Shown one piece after another: positions 1 through 9,633 of a stretch of 64,000 nucleotides of DNA. A model generated the notes under the pieces. That model saw only the letters and a program-made list of their open reading frames with translations. It made no database searches and was not told the DNA's origin. The position numbers and the translations under genes are program-made. The stretch comes from Nitrospira sp. ST-bin5 (GTDB lineage Bacteria > Nitrospirota > Nitrospiria > Nitrospirales > Nitrospiraceae). The stretch is taken from contig MSXN01000009.1 of assembly GCA_002083555.1 (NCBI GenBank), forward strand, positions 248,001-312,000. The letters run 5' to 3'. Position 1 is the stretch's first letter. Each line of letters begins with the position of its first letter.

Positions 1-3000
1 CACATTTCTCCCCGGGGGGTAGTGAGGATGACATAGCCCTCCGGAGTCAGCAGTTGTTTGAGCTCGTCCAGGAAGGCTTGTTTTTCCGGATCCGGCACAT
101 GTTCGATCACTTCGGAACAGAGCACGACATCATAAGGGGAAAAATCCGTCCGTTTGAGGACCGTCTCGGCCGTGCCAGCCTCGAAGCGAATGTGAGGAAA
201 CATTTTGCGGGCGTGATCGATGACTCCTGCCACCGGCTCAATACCCTCCACGCTGCCATACTGTGAGGCCAGATTGCTGAGCCACCCGCGTCCGCAGCCG
301 ACCTCAAGTATGCGGAGGGTGCCGTTAGGCTGAGCTGTCTTGAACCGGCGGAGGATGAACTCCATGAAGCTGGCGATTTTCGACCACCGTGCGGCTTCGT
401 CCTGATTGGGTTCGGGCGTTGACCATGCCTGGCTCTTGACGAACATGTTGACATAAAACTGATCCTGATCCATTCGGTCCTCTTGTGATGGTGTGGCACG
501 GATGTGCATTGGGAGTGGTGTGTCAGAAGGGGTGCCCACTTGTTTGCCTGATGGGCCTGGATGGTTTGTGATGCTCTGTGGCATCGGGGTCGATCTGTCG
601 TCCATGAGGGAACGGAAGCGAGCCCGCAGGTCGTCACGTGTACGGGCCATCGCGTCCGGAGTATCAAAGGATCTGGTCAGGCGTCCTTCTTTGACCAATT
701 CCACCCATCCGGCCAGAATAGATGCCCACTGGTAGCATCTAGCCCAATGTTCGTAGCCAGACTGTGCCAACTGTGCGCAATAGTCGGGATGGGCCATCAA
801 CACGTCGACGGCTCCTCGAAACTCCTGCAGAGGTAGGATCAAGCCGCCCGCCTGTTCGTTGGCCGTGCCGCAGCCGGGGGTGGCGAGCCAAGGCCGCCGC
901 AGGCTCATGGCTTCCAGAAGGCAGAGCGGCGAGACTTCGGCATCGGAAGAAAGCACGACGAGATTGGCGGCTTGAAACGCTGCCGCAACCCCATCCCGAT
1001 GGAGCCCGGGAATATAGAGTACGTCTGGCCGAGTCGAGAGGGCGCGGCGCACTTCTTCGACGTAGCCGGTTTCGTGTGTCGGATGGCCCACGACGACCAG
1101 CATGGCTCGCGGCGGCAATTGTTCCAGTGACTTGAGGAGGCCAAGATGGTTCTTGATTCGGTACAGATTGGCCACGTGGACGATGAGAAAACGCTCTTCT
1201 GCAATCTTGTACTTGTCTCTAAAGTCGAAGGCGGGACTGAGTGTGGTCGTCCCGTTCGGGATGATCGTGGCCGGAATCCCAGTCTCCCGACAGAAACGGG
1301 AATCAAGGGTGTCATGGCCGAGCGCGATGATGGCCGTCGTTTGTTCCATAAGTTGCTTCAAGAGCGAGGCCACGAGCGGTCGTTGCTGGATAAAGTCGTA
1401 CCCCTCCTGATTGATGGTCGGCTGAAAGAAGATTCTTCGCTTCTGCAAGTCAGGAAGCTCCAGAATGGCATAGAAGAAGGAATTCATCGGGGAACCGAGT
1501 AGGATGCATGCATCGTAGCGGTCTGACGAGATCAGTTGCTTTAGTTGAACGGCAGCCGTAGGCATGCCATTGGTCATGCATTCCGGTGCGGCAATTTCAA
1601 TAATTCCGATGCCGCGATGGACGATCTCTTTCCTGTCCTGATGTCGATAGCAGGCCACGTGAACCGCTATGCCAGAGGCAATGAGGCCGATTCCAAGGTC
1701 TTCCGCTACCGTTTCGACGCCGCCGACCGACGGCCAAAAGTATGGCGTCACGATGAGGATGTGACGTGGCTTCTGCGTGGCGCAATCCAGTGATGGCGCA
1801 AGAGGGGGATGCGGGCGCCCCGACTCCAGTTGGGAAGAATCGGGATTCGATGGACCCCCTGCACTCTGCCACTGCACCTGATCAAGGGGAAGCGGTGGAT
1901 TCTTCAGCGGTACAGCTGCCCGAGAGGAATCGTAGACCTGGCTCACTGGCGGGGTGTTCTTGAACAGCCGCCCGAAGATCTCCAGCTCTTTCAGATTATA
2001 CAGACGGGCATCTTTTTCTCGATCCGCAACACGTGGCGCATCGATGATGCCGTGAGCAGCCCCCAGGAGGGCAAACAATTGGACGATGTCTCCTGTTTCA
2101 CGGAACTTATGTGCCTTCCGGTGAATATCGGAAGTCAGCAGATTCCACTGCCGGATGTCTTTCTCATACATGGTCTTATAGCGCCGGTAGATCGTGTCCG
2201 GTGTGTACTGAGTGCCATGGCGTCCGAGCACGTCGGGATGGAGAATCCAGCGGATTCCCTGCTCTCCCATTTGGTCCAGCAGATTCATCTCACTGGCTTT
2301 TAAGTCGCGGAACATCAGTCTCTTCATCAAGTCGGTCCGATAGATCTTGATCCCTTGGATCAGGCATTCACGATCTTCGTCATAGAGATGGAAACAGATC
2401 ATGCCGACTTCAGCCGGTGCCTGCGTCATCGCCTGCTCCATCCGGTGGACTGCATCGGGATGCAGGATCATGTCTTCATCGACCTGGATGAAGTATGGAG
2501 TCGCACAGCGCGTAATCATTTCCTGGGCGGCGGCATTGAAGGGACACACGTCTTGGATCGTTTCAATCGTGAAGGTCGCTCCAGTTTGCTGTTCAACCGA
2601 TTCTTTACAAGCCTGGAAGGCCGGATCACCGACTGTCAGCAAGAAGACAGTCGAGGAGACAGGAGGTTGTGTGTTAGGACGTGGGTCGGCGTGCTGTCCG
2701 CAGGGTGTTGTGAGTCCGATGCCTGTGGGTAGTTCGGCGACTGTGGGCTGGGCCCCGTAATCGGGTTCTTTCCCGGTGTCCAGCCACTGGAGAATGTCCT
2801 TCATCCGGCGTTCCGCCGTGTGGTAGGCAAGCAATTTCCGCTGCCCTTGGATGCCGATCGCCTTGGCGAATTGCTTATCAGCGAGGAGACGATCGATCTG
2901 GTGTGCCAACGCACCAGGATCATCCGGGGAGAACAGCAGGATCTCCCGTCCGTCTTCAAACAAGGCATTGACTCTGGGCCTGTCGGGAATGCGCCAGGAA

Positions 3001-3869
3001 ATCACCGGACGTCCGGCCGCCATCGCTTCATAGACACGACCGCCGAAGCAACGAGTCAGACCGGGAAGGTTGACGATACCGGCCCAGTCGGCGAGTCCTG
3101 ACAGCCAGTCTCGAAATTCTGCCTCACGCACGGTGTGCAAGGCCTGAACGTAGCGCTCCAGATCTACGGCGGTCACGAGTGGAAGATGGCGAACCCGCTC
3201 GCTCGCAATCGATTGGAGTTCATCGAAGCGTCGTTGATTCGTCGTGTATTCAGCTGGAGCCTTGACAAACGTCAAGCGATCGCGCAGCCGCGGATTCGCA
3301 ATCCACTGGACGCGTTCTCCGTACACATTCCCATGGAACACCGCTTGATTCCAACGGGGCGCGCGTGTGGGACTTGTCACGAAGCGTTGGGGGACCAGGC
3401 CGGGAAACCACAACGCCGGCGTCTTTCCCAAAGCCGTAAGTTCGGCGACGTCACGCTCGTCAACCAACAACGCATGCGTCAGGTAGTCGAGCTGGCGATG
3501 AAACGTCACATGGCGAATCCGTAATTCCGGAGCCCATCGATAATCCTCCTCCTCGTAGCGGAGGGACTCCATGAAAAAGCCGATGCGCACCGGCGCAAGC
3601 TCGGCGGCCCATTCCAACACATCGGTATCCAATGGCGTGTGTATCAGCCATATCCACACCTGGTCGAATCGCTGCCCTGCCAGCATGCGGCGCGCATGGG
3701 AGAGCCATGAGGATGGGGACGAGGCCGACGCATCTGGACCGATCGGCACAGTGAGGCAGGTCACGCCGTTGGCCGCGAGTCCGTCGGCCACAGCAAAGCT
3801 CCCTCCGTATGTCCAGGGCCGAGCCGTTTTCCATGTCGGAAACTCGAGCTGTAGGAGCAGTACTTTCAT
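1..3869 (-). CDS. Multi-domain glycosyltransferase-methyltransferase fusion, partial (runs off left edge)
   Basis: One frame stays open from the ATG at 3869 to the window edge (about 1289 codons, no stop). Reading it gives four domains joined by Pro/Ser-rich linkers. (1) Residues ~1-390 are a CgeB/GT1-like glycosyltransferase containing RCFGGRVYEAMAAGRPVIS. (2) Residues ~403-640 resemble a GT2 nucleotide-diphospho-sugar transferase with YFIQVDEDMILHPDAV, the DxD-like metal site. (3) Residues ~697-1080 are a GT4 glycosyltransferase that begins VTPYFWPSVGGVE and has the E-x7-E type motif EVSPLCLLEAM. (4) From residue ~1133 there is a SAM-dependent methyltransferase with LEVGCGRGWLSNLA. An internal GAGGA-ATG at 473 could also start the methyltransferase alone. 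An in-frame ATG at 3875 is an alternative start. The protein probably builds and methylates a glycan; the acceptor is unknown. Confidence 0.85.
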   Translation of the reverse strand, partial: MKVLLLQLEFPTWKTARPWTYGGSFAVADGLAANGVTCLTVPIGPDASASSPSSWLSHARRMLAGQRFDQVWIWLIHTPLDTDVLEWAAELAPVRIGFFMESLRYEEEDYRWAPELRIRHVTFHRQLDYLTHALLVDERDVAELTALGKTPALWFPGLVPQRFVTSPTRAPRWNQAVFHGNVYGERVQWIANPRLRDRLTFVKAPAEYTTNQRRFDELQSIASERVRHLPLVTAVDLERYVQALHTVREAEFRDWLSGLADWAGIVNLPGLTRCFGGRVYEAMAAGRPVISWRIPDRPRVNALFEDGREILLFSPDDPGALAHQIDRLLADKQFAKAIGIQGQRKLLAYHTAERRMKDILQWLDTGKEPDYGAQPTVAELPTGIGLTTPCGQHADPRPNTQPPVSSTVFLLTVGDPAFQACKESVEQQTGATFTIETIQDVCPFNAAAQEMITRCATPYFIQVDEDMILHPDAVHRMEQAMTQAPAEVGMICFHLYDEDRECLIQGIKIYRTDLMKRLMFRDLKASEMNLLDQMGEQGIRWILHPDVLGRHGTQYTPDTIYRRYKTMYEKDIRQWNLLTSDIHRKAHKFRETGDIVQLFALLGAAHGIIDAPRVADREKDARLYNLKELEIFGRLFKNTPPVSQVYDSSRAAVPLKNPPLPLDQVQWQSAGGPSNPDSSQLESGRPHPPLAPSLDCATQKPRHILIVTPYFWPSVGGVETVAEDLGIGLIASGIAVHVACYRHQDRKEIVHRGIGIIEIAAPECMTNGMPTAAVQLKQLISSDRYDACILLGSPMNSFFYAILELPDLQKRRIFFQPTINQEGYDFIQQRPLVASLLKQLMEQTTAIIALGHDTLDSRFCRETGIPATIIPNGTTTLSPAFDFRDKYKIAEERFLIVHVANLYRIKNHLGLLKSLEQLPPRAMLVVVGHPTHETGYVEEVRRALSTRPDVLYIPGLHRDGVAAAFQAANLVVLSSDAEVSPLCLLEAMSLRRPWLATPGCGTANEQAGGLILPLQEFRGAVDVLMAHPDYCAQLAQSGYEHWARCYQWASILAGWVELVKEGRLTRSFDTPDAMARTRDDLRARFRSLMDDRSTPMPQSITNHPGPSGKQVGTPSDTPLPMHIRATPSQEDRMDQDQFYVNMFVKSQAWSTPEPNQDEAARWSKIASFMEFILRRFKTAQPNGTLRILEVGCGRGWLSNLASQYGSVEGIEPVAGVIDHARKMFPHIRFEAGTAETVLKRTDFSPYDVVLCSEVIEHVPDPEKQAFLDELKQLLTPEGYVILTTPRGEM

Positions 3870-3944
3870 CAACATCCAATGATGCGGTCAGATGGTTTGC
3901 AATCGTGCCCCGCTATCGTGAGTCAGGGACGCAGTCGGGAGATG

Positions 3945-3960
3945 TTCAAGGAATGTGCCA
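3945..3960 (-). promoter_or_regulatory. Candidate sigma-54 promoter of the glycosyltransferase fusion
   Basis: The minus strand reads TGGCACATTCCTTGAA. This fits TGGCAC-N5-TTGCW with GG and G at the right spacing and one mismatch at -12 (A for C). It lies about 75 bases upstream of the ATG at 3869, inside the 259-base gap between this gene and the radical SAM gene. The same variant (TTGAA) is seen before fliK. The call is by eye only. Confidence 0.4.
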
Positions 3961-4128
3961 GCGCAGGTTGGTCTACCTGTGAGAAAAATGCGGCGGAACG
4001 CAGGGGCACAAACTCACAAGACGGATAAACGGAAATATTTGCCTAGTGATCCGGCACAGAATTCCGCTGCGCAGAATGGCGCGAAGAGTACACGAGCGAA
4101 GATCTGTCACGTAATGAGCGTACCTACC

Positions 4129-6024
4129 CTATGCCGCAAGAGGGACTGTCAAGGAATTGGCGGTCTGAACGCGATCAGCGATCTCCATCATGCCCAAGAC
4201 GGTAAACCGCTTGGTCCAGTAAGCCGACTCCTGTTGGTACCGGATCGCCAGCGCCAGGCGTTGCTGACTTTCGTCGAACTCGTGCAGCTTTGACGCAATC
4301 ACTGCAAGAAACAGGTTGCCCATCGCATTGTCGACCGTGTACTCATCGGTAATTTGCCGCAACATCACCCGGATATTGCGGAGCTTGACCGGTTCATGAA
4401 TGTGGAGCAGTTTCTCGTAGTTCATTTTGTAGTCGGCCACAAACCAGAGGTCGTCCAATTCGGCGGTCGTCGGGACATGGTCCGCGGGCAATGTGGCCAG
4501 CAGATCGACGAACTCGCGGGCGGACACTTTCTCGGTCTGTTCGCGTTGGCGGAGTGTGCCGCCGCCTTTGCTCTTGGAGCCGGCCGCCAGACCTTTGAAA
4601 CTTGCGTCGGTCGGCGGCTTGATCAGCCCTTGTTCGATCATGCTCAAGGTAATTTCCGTTCCCGGCAGCGTGGTCAGCAGCTGCAGCGGATACCAGCCGA
4701 ATTGCAGTTCGCATCCCAGGGTCACGGTGTCGCGAATCTGTGCAATCGTCTCATGGGGAAACCCGATGATCATGAAGCCTTTCACAAAGATGTGCGGGTA
4801 CCGGTCAAGGATGCGACGGGCCTTTCGGTAGCTTTGCGTCGTGCCAGGCTTGTGAATTGATTTGAGGATCCGGTCGTTTCCAGACTCGAGGCCGAGATTG
4901 AACCCGATACAACCCGAATCAGATGCGGCCTCCATCAGCTCAGGTGTAATGGCCGCTGCGATCAACCCATTGCTCGCATCCCAGGTGATATTGAGCTTGC
5001 GTCGAGTGATTTCCTTAAAAAGAGAGATCGCACGTGTGGTGTTATAGAGCAAATCGTCATCGAGCCACATGAAATGAGTGACCCCGTATTGATCGCGCAC
5101 ATGTTCCATCTCATCGACCACGCTAGATACCGCTCGTCCTCGCACACTGATATCGTTAAAGTTGCGCACCGCGCAGAACGAACACTTGGCCCGACACCCT
5201 CGATTGCTGATGACGGTCGATGCGAGCCGCTCTCCCCGCATGAAGTTATACGCTCCCATGGAACCGTACCGGGCATACTCCCCGATCGGCAGATCATAGT
5301 ATTCCGGTTGCACGTCGATTTCCTGATTGGTAGGAGTGGCGCGCTCTCTGGTCGACACGAATGTCCCATCTTTGATGATCGCGACTTGGCGAATATCGGA
5401 CACCGGCCTGAGGCCGTTCACCACGTCGAGCAGATCCGTCAGGCTGCGATCCGCTTCGTAAAAGCTCCCGATATCGATTTGGGGAACGGTTCGCAGAACC
5501 GATTCGACATCGTTGGAGACGAAAATGCCTCCGGCGATGATGGGAATAGACGGATGAGTCTTCTTGAGGTAAGCGGCCACGTCGGCAAGCGACGGCCGTG
5601 AGATGGTGAACATCACGCTGATGCCGATCAGGTCCGGTTGGAACGCCAGGATCTTCTCGTCCAGGTACTCTTCCCACACACGAAAGTTGAAGTCCTGTGG
5701 ATGCTCATGCACATGCTTCAGGACTTGAAAATTCAGATCCAGCAAAGCTCCCTGATAACCCCGTTTCTCAAGATTGCGGGCCAGGACTCCCGGGCCGTAG
5801 GGAGGGAAGCATGGATAGCGCTTGCTCAGGACCAGATCGCGGTTGAAGTCCTTCTCGGGTGATTCCGGCGGCGTGATCAAGAGCACGCGGCGGCATCCAT
5901 GAGGGAATAGGGCCTGGAGCTGCCCAAAGATGACGGCTTTCGTTGCGGGAAGGGATGCGTCGCATCCGCCCGAGTCTTCAGTGTCTGTAGGTTGCTGTAT
6001 GACGTTCAAGAGTGGCGTTTTCAT
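4129..6024 (-). CDS. B12-binding-domain radical SAM protein (631 aa)
   Basis: This is a class B-like radical SAM enzyme. An N-terminal cobalamin-binding type Rossmann domain spans residues ~45-205 (the stretch FQPDLIGISVMFTISRPSL is typical). The 4Fe-4S triad C277-x3-C281-x2-C284 lies in NRGCRAKCSFC. The GLESG-like and GFPHET segments are usual for these TIM barrels. The C-terminal ~150 residues are family-specific and unassigned. The ATG at 6024 has a GAGGAG site 6-7 bases upstream. Its start overlaps the end of the upstream glycosyltransferase by 47 bases, so translation is probably coupled. Radical SAM/B12 proteins often methylate unactivated carbons; with glycosyltransferases on both sides, a sugar or lipid-glycan substrate is likely, but this is inference. 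Confidence 0.85.
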   Translation of the reverse strand: MKTPLLNVIQQPTDTEDSGGCDASLPATKAVIFGQLQALFPHGCRRVLLITPPESPEKDFNRDLVLSKRYPCFPPYGPGVLARNLEKRGYQGALLDLNFQVLKHVHEHPQDFNFRVWEEYLDEKILAFQPDLIGISVMFTISRPSLADVAAYLKKTHPSIPIIAGGIFVSNDVESVLRTVPQIDIGSFYEADRSLTDLLDVVNGLRPVSDIRQVAIIKDGTFVSTRERATPTNQEIDVQPEYYDLPIGEYARYGSMGAYNFMRGERLASTVISNRGCRAKCSFCAVRNFNDISVRGRAVSSVVDEMEHVRDQYGVTHFMWLDDDLLYNTTRAISLFKEITRRKLNITWDASNGLIAAAITPELMEAASDSGCIGFNLGLESGNDRILKSIHKPGTTQSYRKARRILDRYPHIFVKGFMIIGFPHETIAQIRDTVTLGCELQFGWYPLQLLTTLPGTEITLSMIEQGLIKPPTDASFKGLAAGSKSKGGGTLRQREQTEKVSAREFVDLLATLPADHVPTTAELDDLWFVADYKMNYEKLLHIHEPVKLRNIRVMLRQITDEYTVDNAMGNLFLAVIASKLHEFDESQQRLALAIRYQQESAYWTKRFTVLGMMEIADRVQTANSLTVPLAA

Positions 6025-7033
6025 ACCGGTTCTCCTCGGAGGAGCGCTGCCGCGGTCTGGCGGTCAGCGCTGAGCGTAATTCCGCAAATGTATCCAGATA
6101 ATCGAACTCTCGTGAATATTGAAACTCCGCAAAACGCTGTGCCGGAAACTCTTTTCTGCCGGATAAGAGGTCCGTGCACGCAGTAATAAACGGCTCTCCG
6201 CTGTCGATCACATTGATGAACGGATCAAGGGGCGAGCGTATCGAGGTGCGTTCAAACACATGCGGGATGCGATGGACCAAATGATAATATGCCCGCGTGG
6301 TGGACAGGATCTTCGTGTCTTCGGACAATTTGAGGCCGAGAGACAGCTTGCATCGATTGATATAATCGTGTCTGAGATAGGCCGGTATATGCGCTTCGAG
6401 TGCCACGATCTTGAAGTTTCTCGACCGGAGTTCGTCAAGCACCTTGATGCGATAGGGAGTCAGTGTTCCGGTAAACAGAATATCGATGTCTTTGTCACGC
6501 TGCCGCACCGAAGCTGTCGCGCGCGATGGTGCCGGCGGATGACAGAGTGGCACGAGATGCACGGGCTTGCCCAATTGAAAATAGCTCGCGACTCCTTCCT
6601 CGTACCCCGCAGGGAGCATTCCCCGGACCTTGTGCAGCCCGACCATGATCAGCCCATCAACGACCGGCACGAACCGCATGAAATCCATTGTTCTATTGGT
6701 CCAGTATTCACCATCATCGTAATGATCTTCGGGGTTTATTCGGCCCGCTTGCTTCGAATTCGACGAGTTAAAGCCCGACGGCGTGAGCAATTCAGTCACA
6801 ATCAAGAAGAGCTTGGAGTGAGGTAATGACCTTCGCAAAATGTATAGTTGCTCATAAACGGCTCCGAACCGATGTTCTATGAGAATGTTGATGCCGTTCG
6901 TTAAGTATTCAGCTTGCGAGTATCCGACTTTCAGTCCAGCGCTGGTCAGCCCTTCACGCACATACTCCAGCAGGTCTTCAGCATGAATGGCCTGCCCGAG
7001 ATTGCCCGTGATGATGTTGACGTCTAATCCCAT
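5978..7033 (-). CDS. GT-B type glycosyltransferase-like protein (351 aa)
   Basis: The protein has the layout of CgeB/GT1-like transferases. The N-terminal half carries ILIEHRFGAVYEQLYILRR, and the second half starts with the characteristic segment RDKDIDILFTGTLTPYRIKVL followed by a nucleotide-sugar binding region. It lacks a clear E-x7-E motif, so the assignment rests on the middle segment and on context. It sits between two B12-radical SAM genes, starting 54 bases after the end of the 518-aa one and overlapping the 631-aa one. The GGAGAG upstream of the ATG is about 12 bases away, longer than usual. It could be an inactive or non-canonical transferase. Confidence 0.6.
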   Translation of the reverse strand: MGLDVNIITGNLGQAIHAEDLLEYVREGLTSAGLKVGYSQAEYLTNGINILIEHRFGAVYEQLYILRRSLPHSKLFLIVTELLTPSGFNSSNSKQAGRINPEDHYDDGEYWTNRTMDFMRFVPVVDGLIMVGLHKVRGMLPAGYEEGVASYFQLGKPVHLVPLCHPPAPSRATASVRQRDKDIDILFTGTLTPYRIKVLDELRSRNFKIVALEAHIPAYLRHDYINRCKLSLGLKLSEDTKILSTTRAYYHLVHRIPHVFERTSIRSPLDPFINVIDSGEPFITACTDLLSGRKEFPAQRFAEFQYSREFDYLDTFAELRSALTARPRQRSSEENRYENATLERHTATYRH

Positions 7034-7086
7034 GCTCGTACCGTTCTCTCCATCGGCCGGCAGGTCCGGTACCGATGGTTCCTTCT

Positions 7087-8643
7087 TCAGGCTGCCTCTG
7101 GTTGAAGAGGTGCTTCTGCAAATTTGCGTTTTAAGCGATGAGTCGTCATCGATCGAATATGCGCGACGGTCTCCTTCCCGAAGCGCCGTTCTACATGCGC
7201 GAGATACCCCGGGTGCTCAAAAAAGGTATGGAACGCCTGATCGCGGAATTGGAGTACCGCGGCGGCCGAGACGTGGTCAGTCGGCAAGGGAAGCGCCTCG
7301 TACGCATGCTGGGAATACCCCACCCACGTGTCCGGTAAGGTTGTGCCGTTGGTGATCGCGAGGTCATACAATCTCGAACCCGGATAGGCCATGGCTGAAT
7401 AGAAGTTCGCCCAGTCAGGGCAAAGTTCGATGGCCAGATCCAGAGTTTCCTGCATGGTGGCAAGCGTGTCGTCAGGAAGGCCGAAGATAAAATTCGCGCC
7501 GATATTAATATCCGCCGCGCGAATCTTGTCGAAGATCTCTTTGATGTCCTTCTTCCCGAAGCTCTTGTCTACTCCGTCGCGGACGTATTTGCTGGCGGAT
7601 TCAATGCCGATGCCCAGCCAGTTGACCCCCGCCTGCTTCAGCTTCTTCAGCATACTGTCCTTGACCGTATCGATCCGCGCGTACGCCCAAATGTTCAGGT
7701 CATAGCCCCGCTGGATGATGAGATCGCAGATGCCGAGGACCTGCCGCTCATTCAGGATGAACATTTCGTCGGCCATCTTAATGTTGCGCACGCCGTATTT
7801 CGTGACAAGTTCATCGATTTCCAGGATCACACTGTCCGGACTGCGGTAGCGAATCATCGGTTTTCCGAATGGCGTATTGATGCAGCAGAAGGAACATTTA
7901 AAGGGGCATCCGAGGCTGGTATACATGGACGCATAGGGCTTCCGATCGTCGATACGCCCGAAACAGTGCCAATTGTGGGCGCGGTATTTATCCATCGGCA
8001 GCAGGTCCCAGGCGACAGCGCGCAGATCCTTATCCAGATCCTCGATCACCGGGGCTTGTGGGGTCGAGCAGATGACACCCTGCTTCCGATACCAGAGTCC
8101 GCTGACCTGGGTGTAGTCGACGGGCCCCTTCCACTCAGGTTGCCGCAGAAGGCCGAGCAACGTGTACGGCCCTTCACCCTGACAGACAAAATCGACCGAC
8201 TCCTCCTGCATGGTCCGTTCAGGCAGGGCCGACGGATGCAGGCCGCCCATGAGGAGCGGCTTGTCCGGCACAAGACGCTTGATGGCCCTGCAGACCTCTC
8301 CGGCGGCCGTCATGTTTTGGGTCGATGCGGAAGGCTGTTGGCCATAGACAATGACGGCGGTCAATCTCGGGTTCACTTGACGGACCCGCTCTGCCACTTC
8401 TTCAGGTCCGATGCCTTCTGCTTCGGCATCCAGGATCTTGACGGAATAGCCACGGTCCCTGATGAATGTGGCCAGCAAACCGATCCAGACCGGCGGTTCG
8501 ACGGCAGCCAGATCGGAGCCGAGACTTTGATAGACCCGGGCACGAGAGTTTGGATTGATGAGCAGAAGATCAAGCCGTCCGGGAAGTGTCACGGCACGTT
8601 CCTGTGAACTGTGGGCTGACGTTACTGGTCCGATCTGGAGCAT
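7087..8643 (-). CDS. B12-binding-domain radical SAM protein (518 aa)
   Basis: The N-terminal cobalamin-binding-like domain (residues ~22-165) starts LDLLLINPNSRARVYQSLG and includes LMGGLHPSALPE. The radical SAM core follows, with C246-x3-C250-x2-C253 in TSLGCPFKCSFC, then GIGIESAS and NFIFGLPDDT. Length is normal for the B12-radical SAM family. GGAGG lies 6 bases before the ATG. It does not closely resemble its 631-aa neighbour outside the core, so the two are probably not a recent duplication. Likely role: radical methylation or C-C chemistry on the island's sugar or lipid precursor (inference). Confidence 0.85.
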   Translation of the reverse strand: MLQIGPVTSAHSSQERAVTLPGRLDLLLINPNSRARVYQSLGSDLAAVEPPVWIGLLATFIRDRGYSVKILDAEAEGIGPEEVAERVRQVNPRLTAVIVYGQQPSASTQNMTAAGEVCRAIKRLVPDKPLLMGGLHPSALPERTMQEESVDFVCQGEGPYTLLGLLRQPEWKGPVDYTQVSGLWYRKQGVICSTPQAPVIEDLDKDLRAVAWDLLPMDKYRAHNWHCFGRIDDRKPYASMYTSLGCPFKCSFCCINTPFGKPMIRYRSPDSVILEIDELVTKYGVRNIKMADEMFILNERQVLGICDLIIQRGYDLNIWAYARIDTVKDSMLKKLKQAGVNWLGIGIESASKYVRDGVDKSFGKKDIKEIFDKIRAADINIGANFIFGLPDDTLATMQETLDLAIELCPDWANFYSAMAYPGSRLYDLAITNGTTLPDTWVGYSQHAYEALPLPTDHVSAAAVLQFRDQAFHTFFEHPGYLAHVERRFGKETVAHIRSMTTHRLKRKFAEAPLQPEAA

Positions 8644-8688
8644 TGTTCCCCTCCCCTGCCTTTCAACGACGACTCTCGATAATCGGTG

Positions 8689-9633
8689 CTATTCAATCGT
8701 GGCTCCTGCAGGGACGTTTCGTCCGCTGCGGACGAGTTCCCGAACGACGCGTACAATGCGTTCCGGAGTGGGGGTTGGATTGTCCAACGATTCGGCGACG
8801 CCGGCCGAACGGTCTTCCAAGCCAAGGGCGAACACCGGCGCTCCGGATTGATGCATGAGATCATAGGCCATCGACCGTGACGGGCCGCCGATCTCGAAGT
8901 CCGAATCGACCACGAGCCCGAGTTTCGTACGGGACAAACTGCCCCGCATGTCGTCGGTCACCGTGAAGGGTTTGAGCCACATGAGGTGCTGGATGTTGCA
9001 GATGATTCCTTCCTGCCGTAAGATCTTCGCCGCTTCAACGGCATTCAGGCGGGCGGCAGAAATCGGGAACAAGGTGATGTCCGCCCCTGCCTCGATGCGG
9101 TTCTCGAATTCATAGTCGATGGTAAAGCTCCGCCGATGCTCGCTGACGTAGAGAGGGTCGTCGTTGCGCATGAACCAGTTCCAGGCCTCCGTCCATTCCC
9201 TGGGCGACATGGGGGCGCATACTGGCATCCCGGGCATTCTCATAATGAGACCGTGTTGTGATGCCGAAGCGACCGGGCCGATGCCGTTCCCTTCCATGGC
9301 GATGGCGTGGAGAAATACCGGACAGGGCACGCCCCAGACGTCTTTCGACTTGGCCGCATAATTCACAATAGGGGCGGCGTTGTACCACATAAATCCTTGA
9401 TAGCGGACCGTATAGATCGGACGGCGGCCGGCCAGTGCCGCCCCGACGGCGATGCCGGCGTTGGTCACATCGGCGAGCGAGAGCTCGACGATACCTTCGG
9501 CCTCCGACATATCCGGTACGGTGCCGCCGATCCATCCGACGGCCGTCACACACTGGCCCAAAAAGAGACCGTGGTTGTGCGTCAGATGATGCCGGGTGGT
9601 GTCTCTTATGACTTCCGCAACTGTTCTGCCCAT
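8689..9633 (-). CDS. TPP-dependent dehydrogenase/transketolase-type E1 beta subunit
   Basis: This 314-aa protein resembles the beta subunit of 2-oxoacid dehydrogenase E1. The pyrimidine-binding half contains ELSLADVTNAGIAVGAALAGRRP. The C-terminal transketolase-C domain contains LGLVVDSDFEIGGPSRSMAYDL. Its start overlaps the end of the alpha subunit by 28 bases, as for subunits made together. No E2 acyltransferase or E3 lipoamide dehydrogenase gene is present, so an ordinary oxoacid dehydrogenase complex is unlikely here. Stand-alone E1-like pairs in sugar clusters are known to add two-carbon branches (the AviB1/AviB2 type of avilamycin clusters, from memory). Confidence 0.8.
   Translation of the reverse strand: MGRTVAEVIRDTTRHHLTHNHGLFLGQCVTAVGWIGGTVPDMSEAEGIVELSLADVTNAGIAVGAALAGRRPIYTVRYQGFMWYNAAPIVNYAAKSKDVWGVPCPVFLHAIAMEGNGIGPVASASQHGLIMRMPGMPVCAPMSPREWTEAWNWFMRNDDPLYVSEHRRSFTIDYEFENRIEAGADITLFPISAARLNAVEAAKILRQEGIICNIQHLMWLKPFTVTDDMRGSLSRTKLGLVVDSDFEIGGPSRSMAYDLMHQSGAPVFALGLEDRSAGVAESLDNPTPTPERIVRVVRELVRSGRNVPAGATIE

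Noticed and set aside
1..473. Methyltransferase as a separate gene starting at 473
   Set aside because: The frame stays open upstream into the glycosyltransferase domains, so it was called as one fusion; an internal start is noted as possible.
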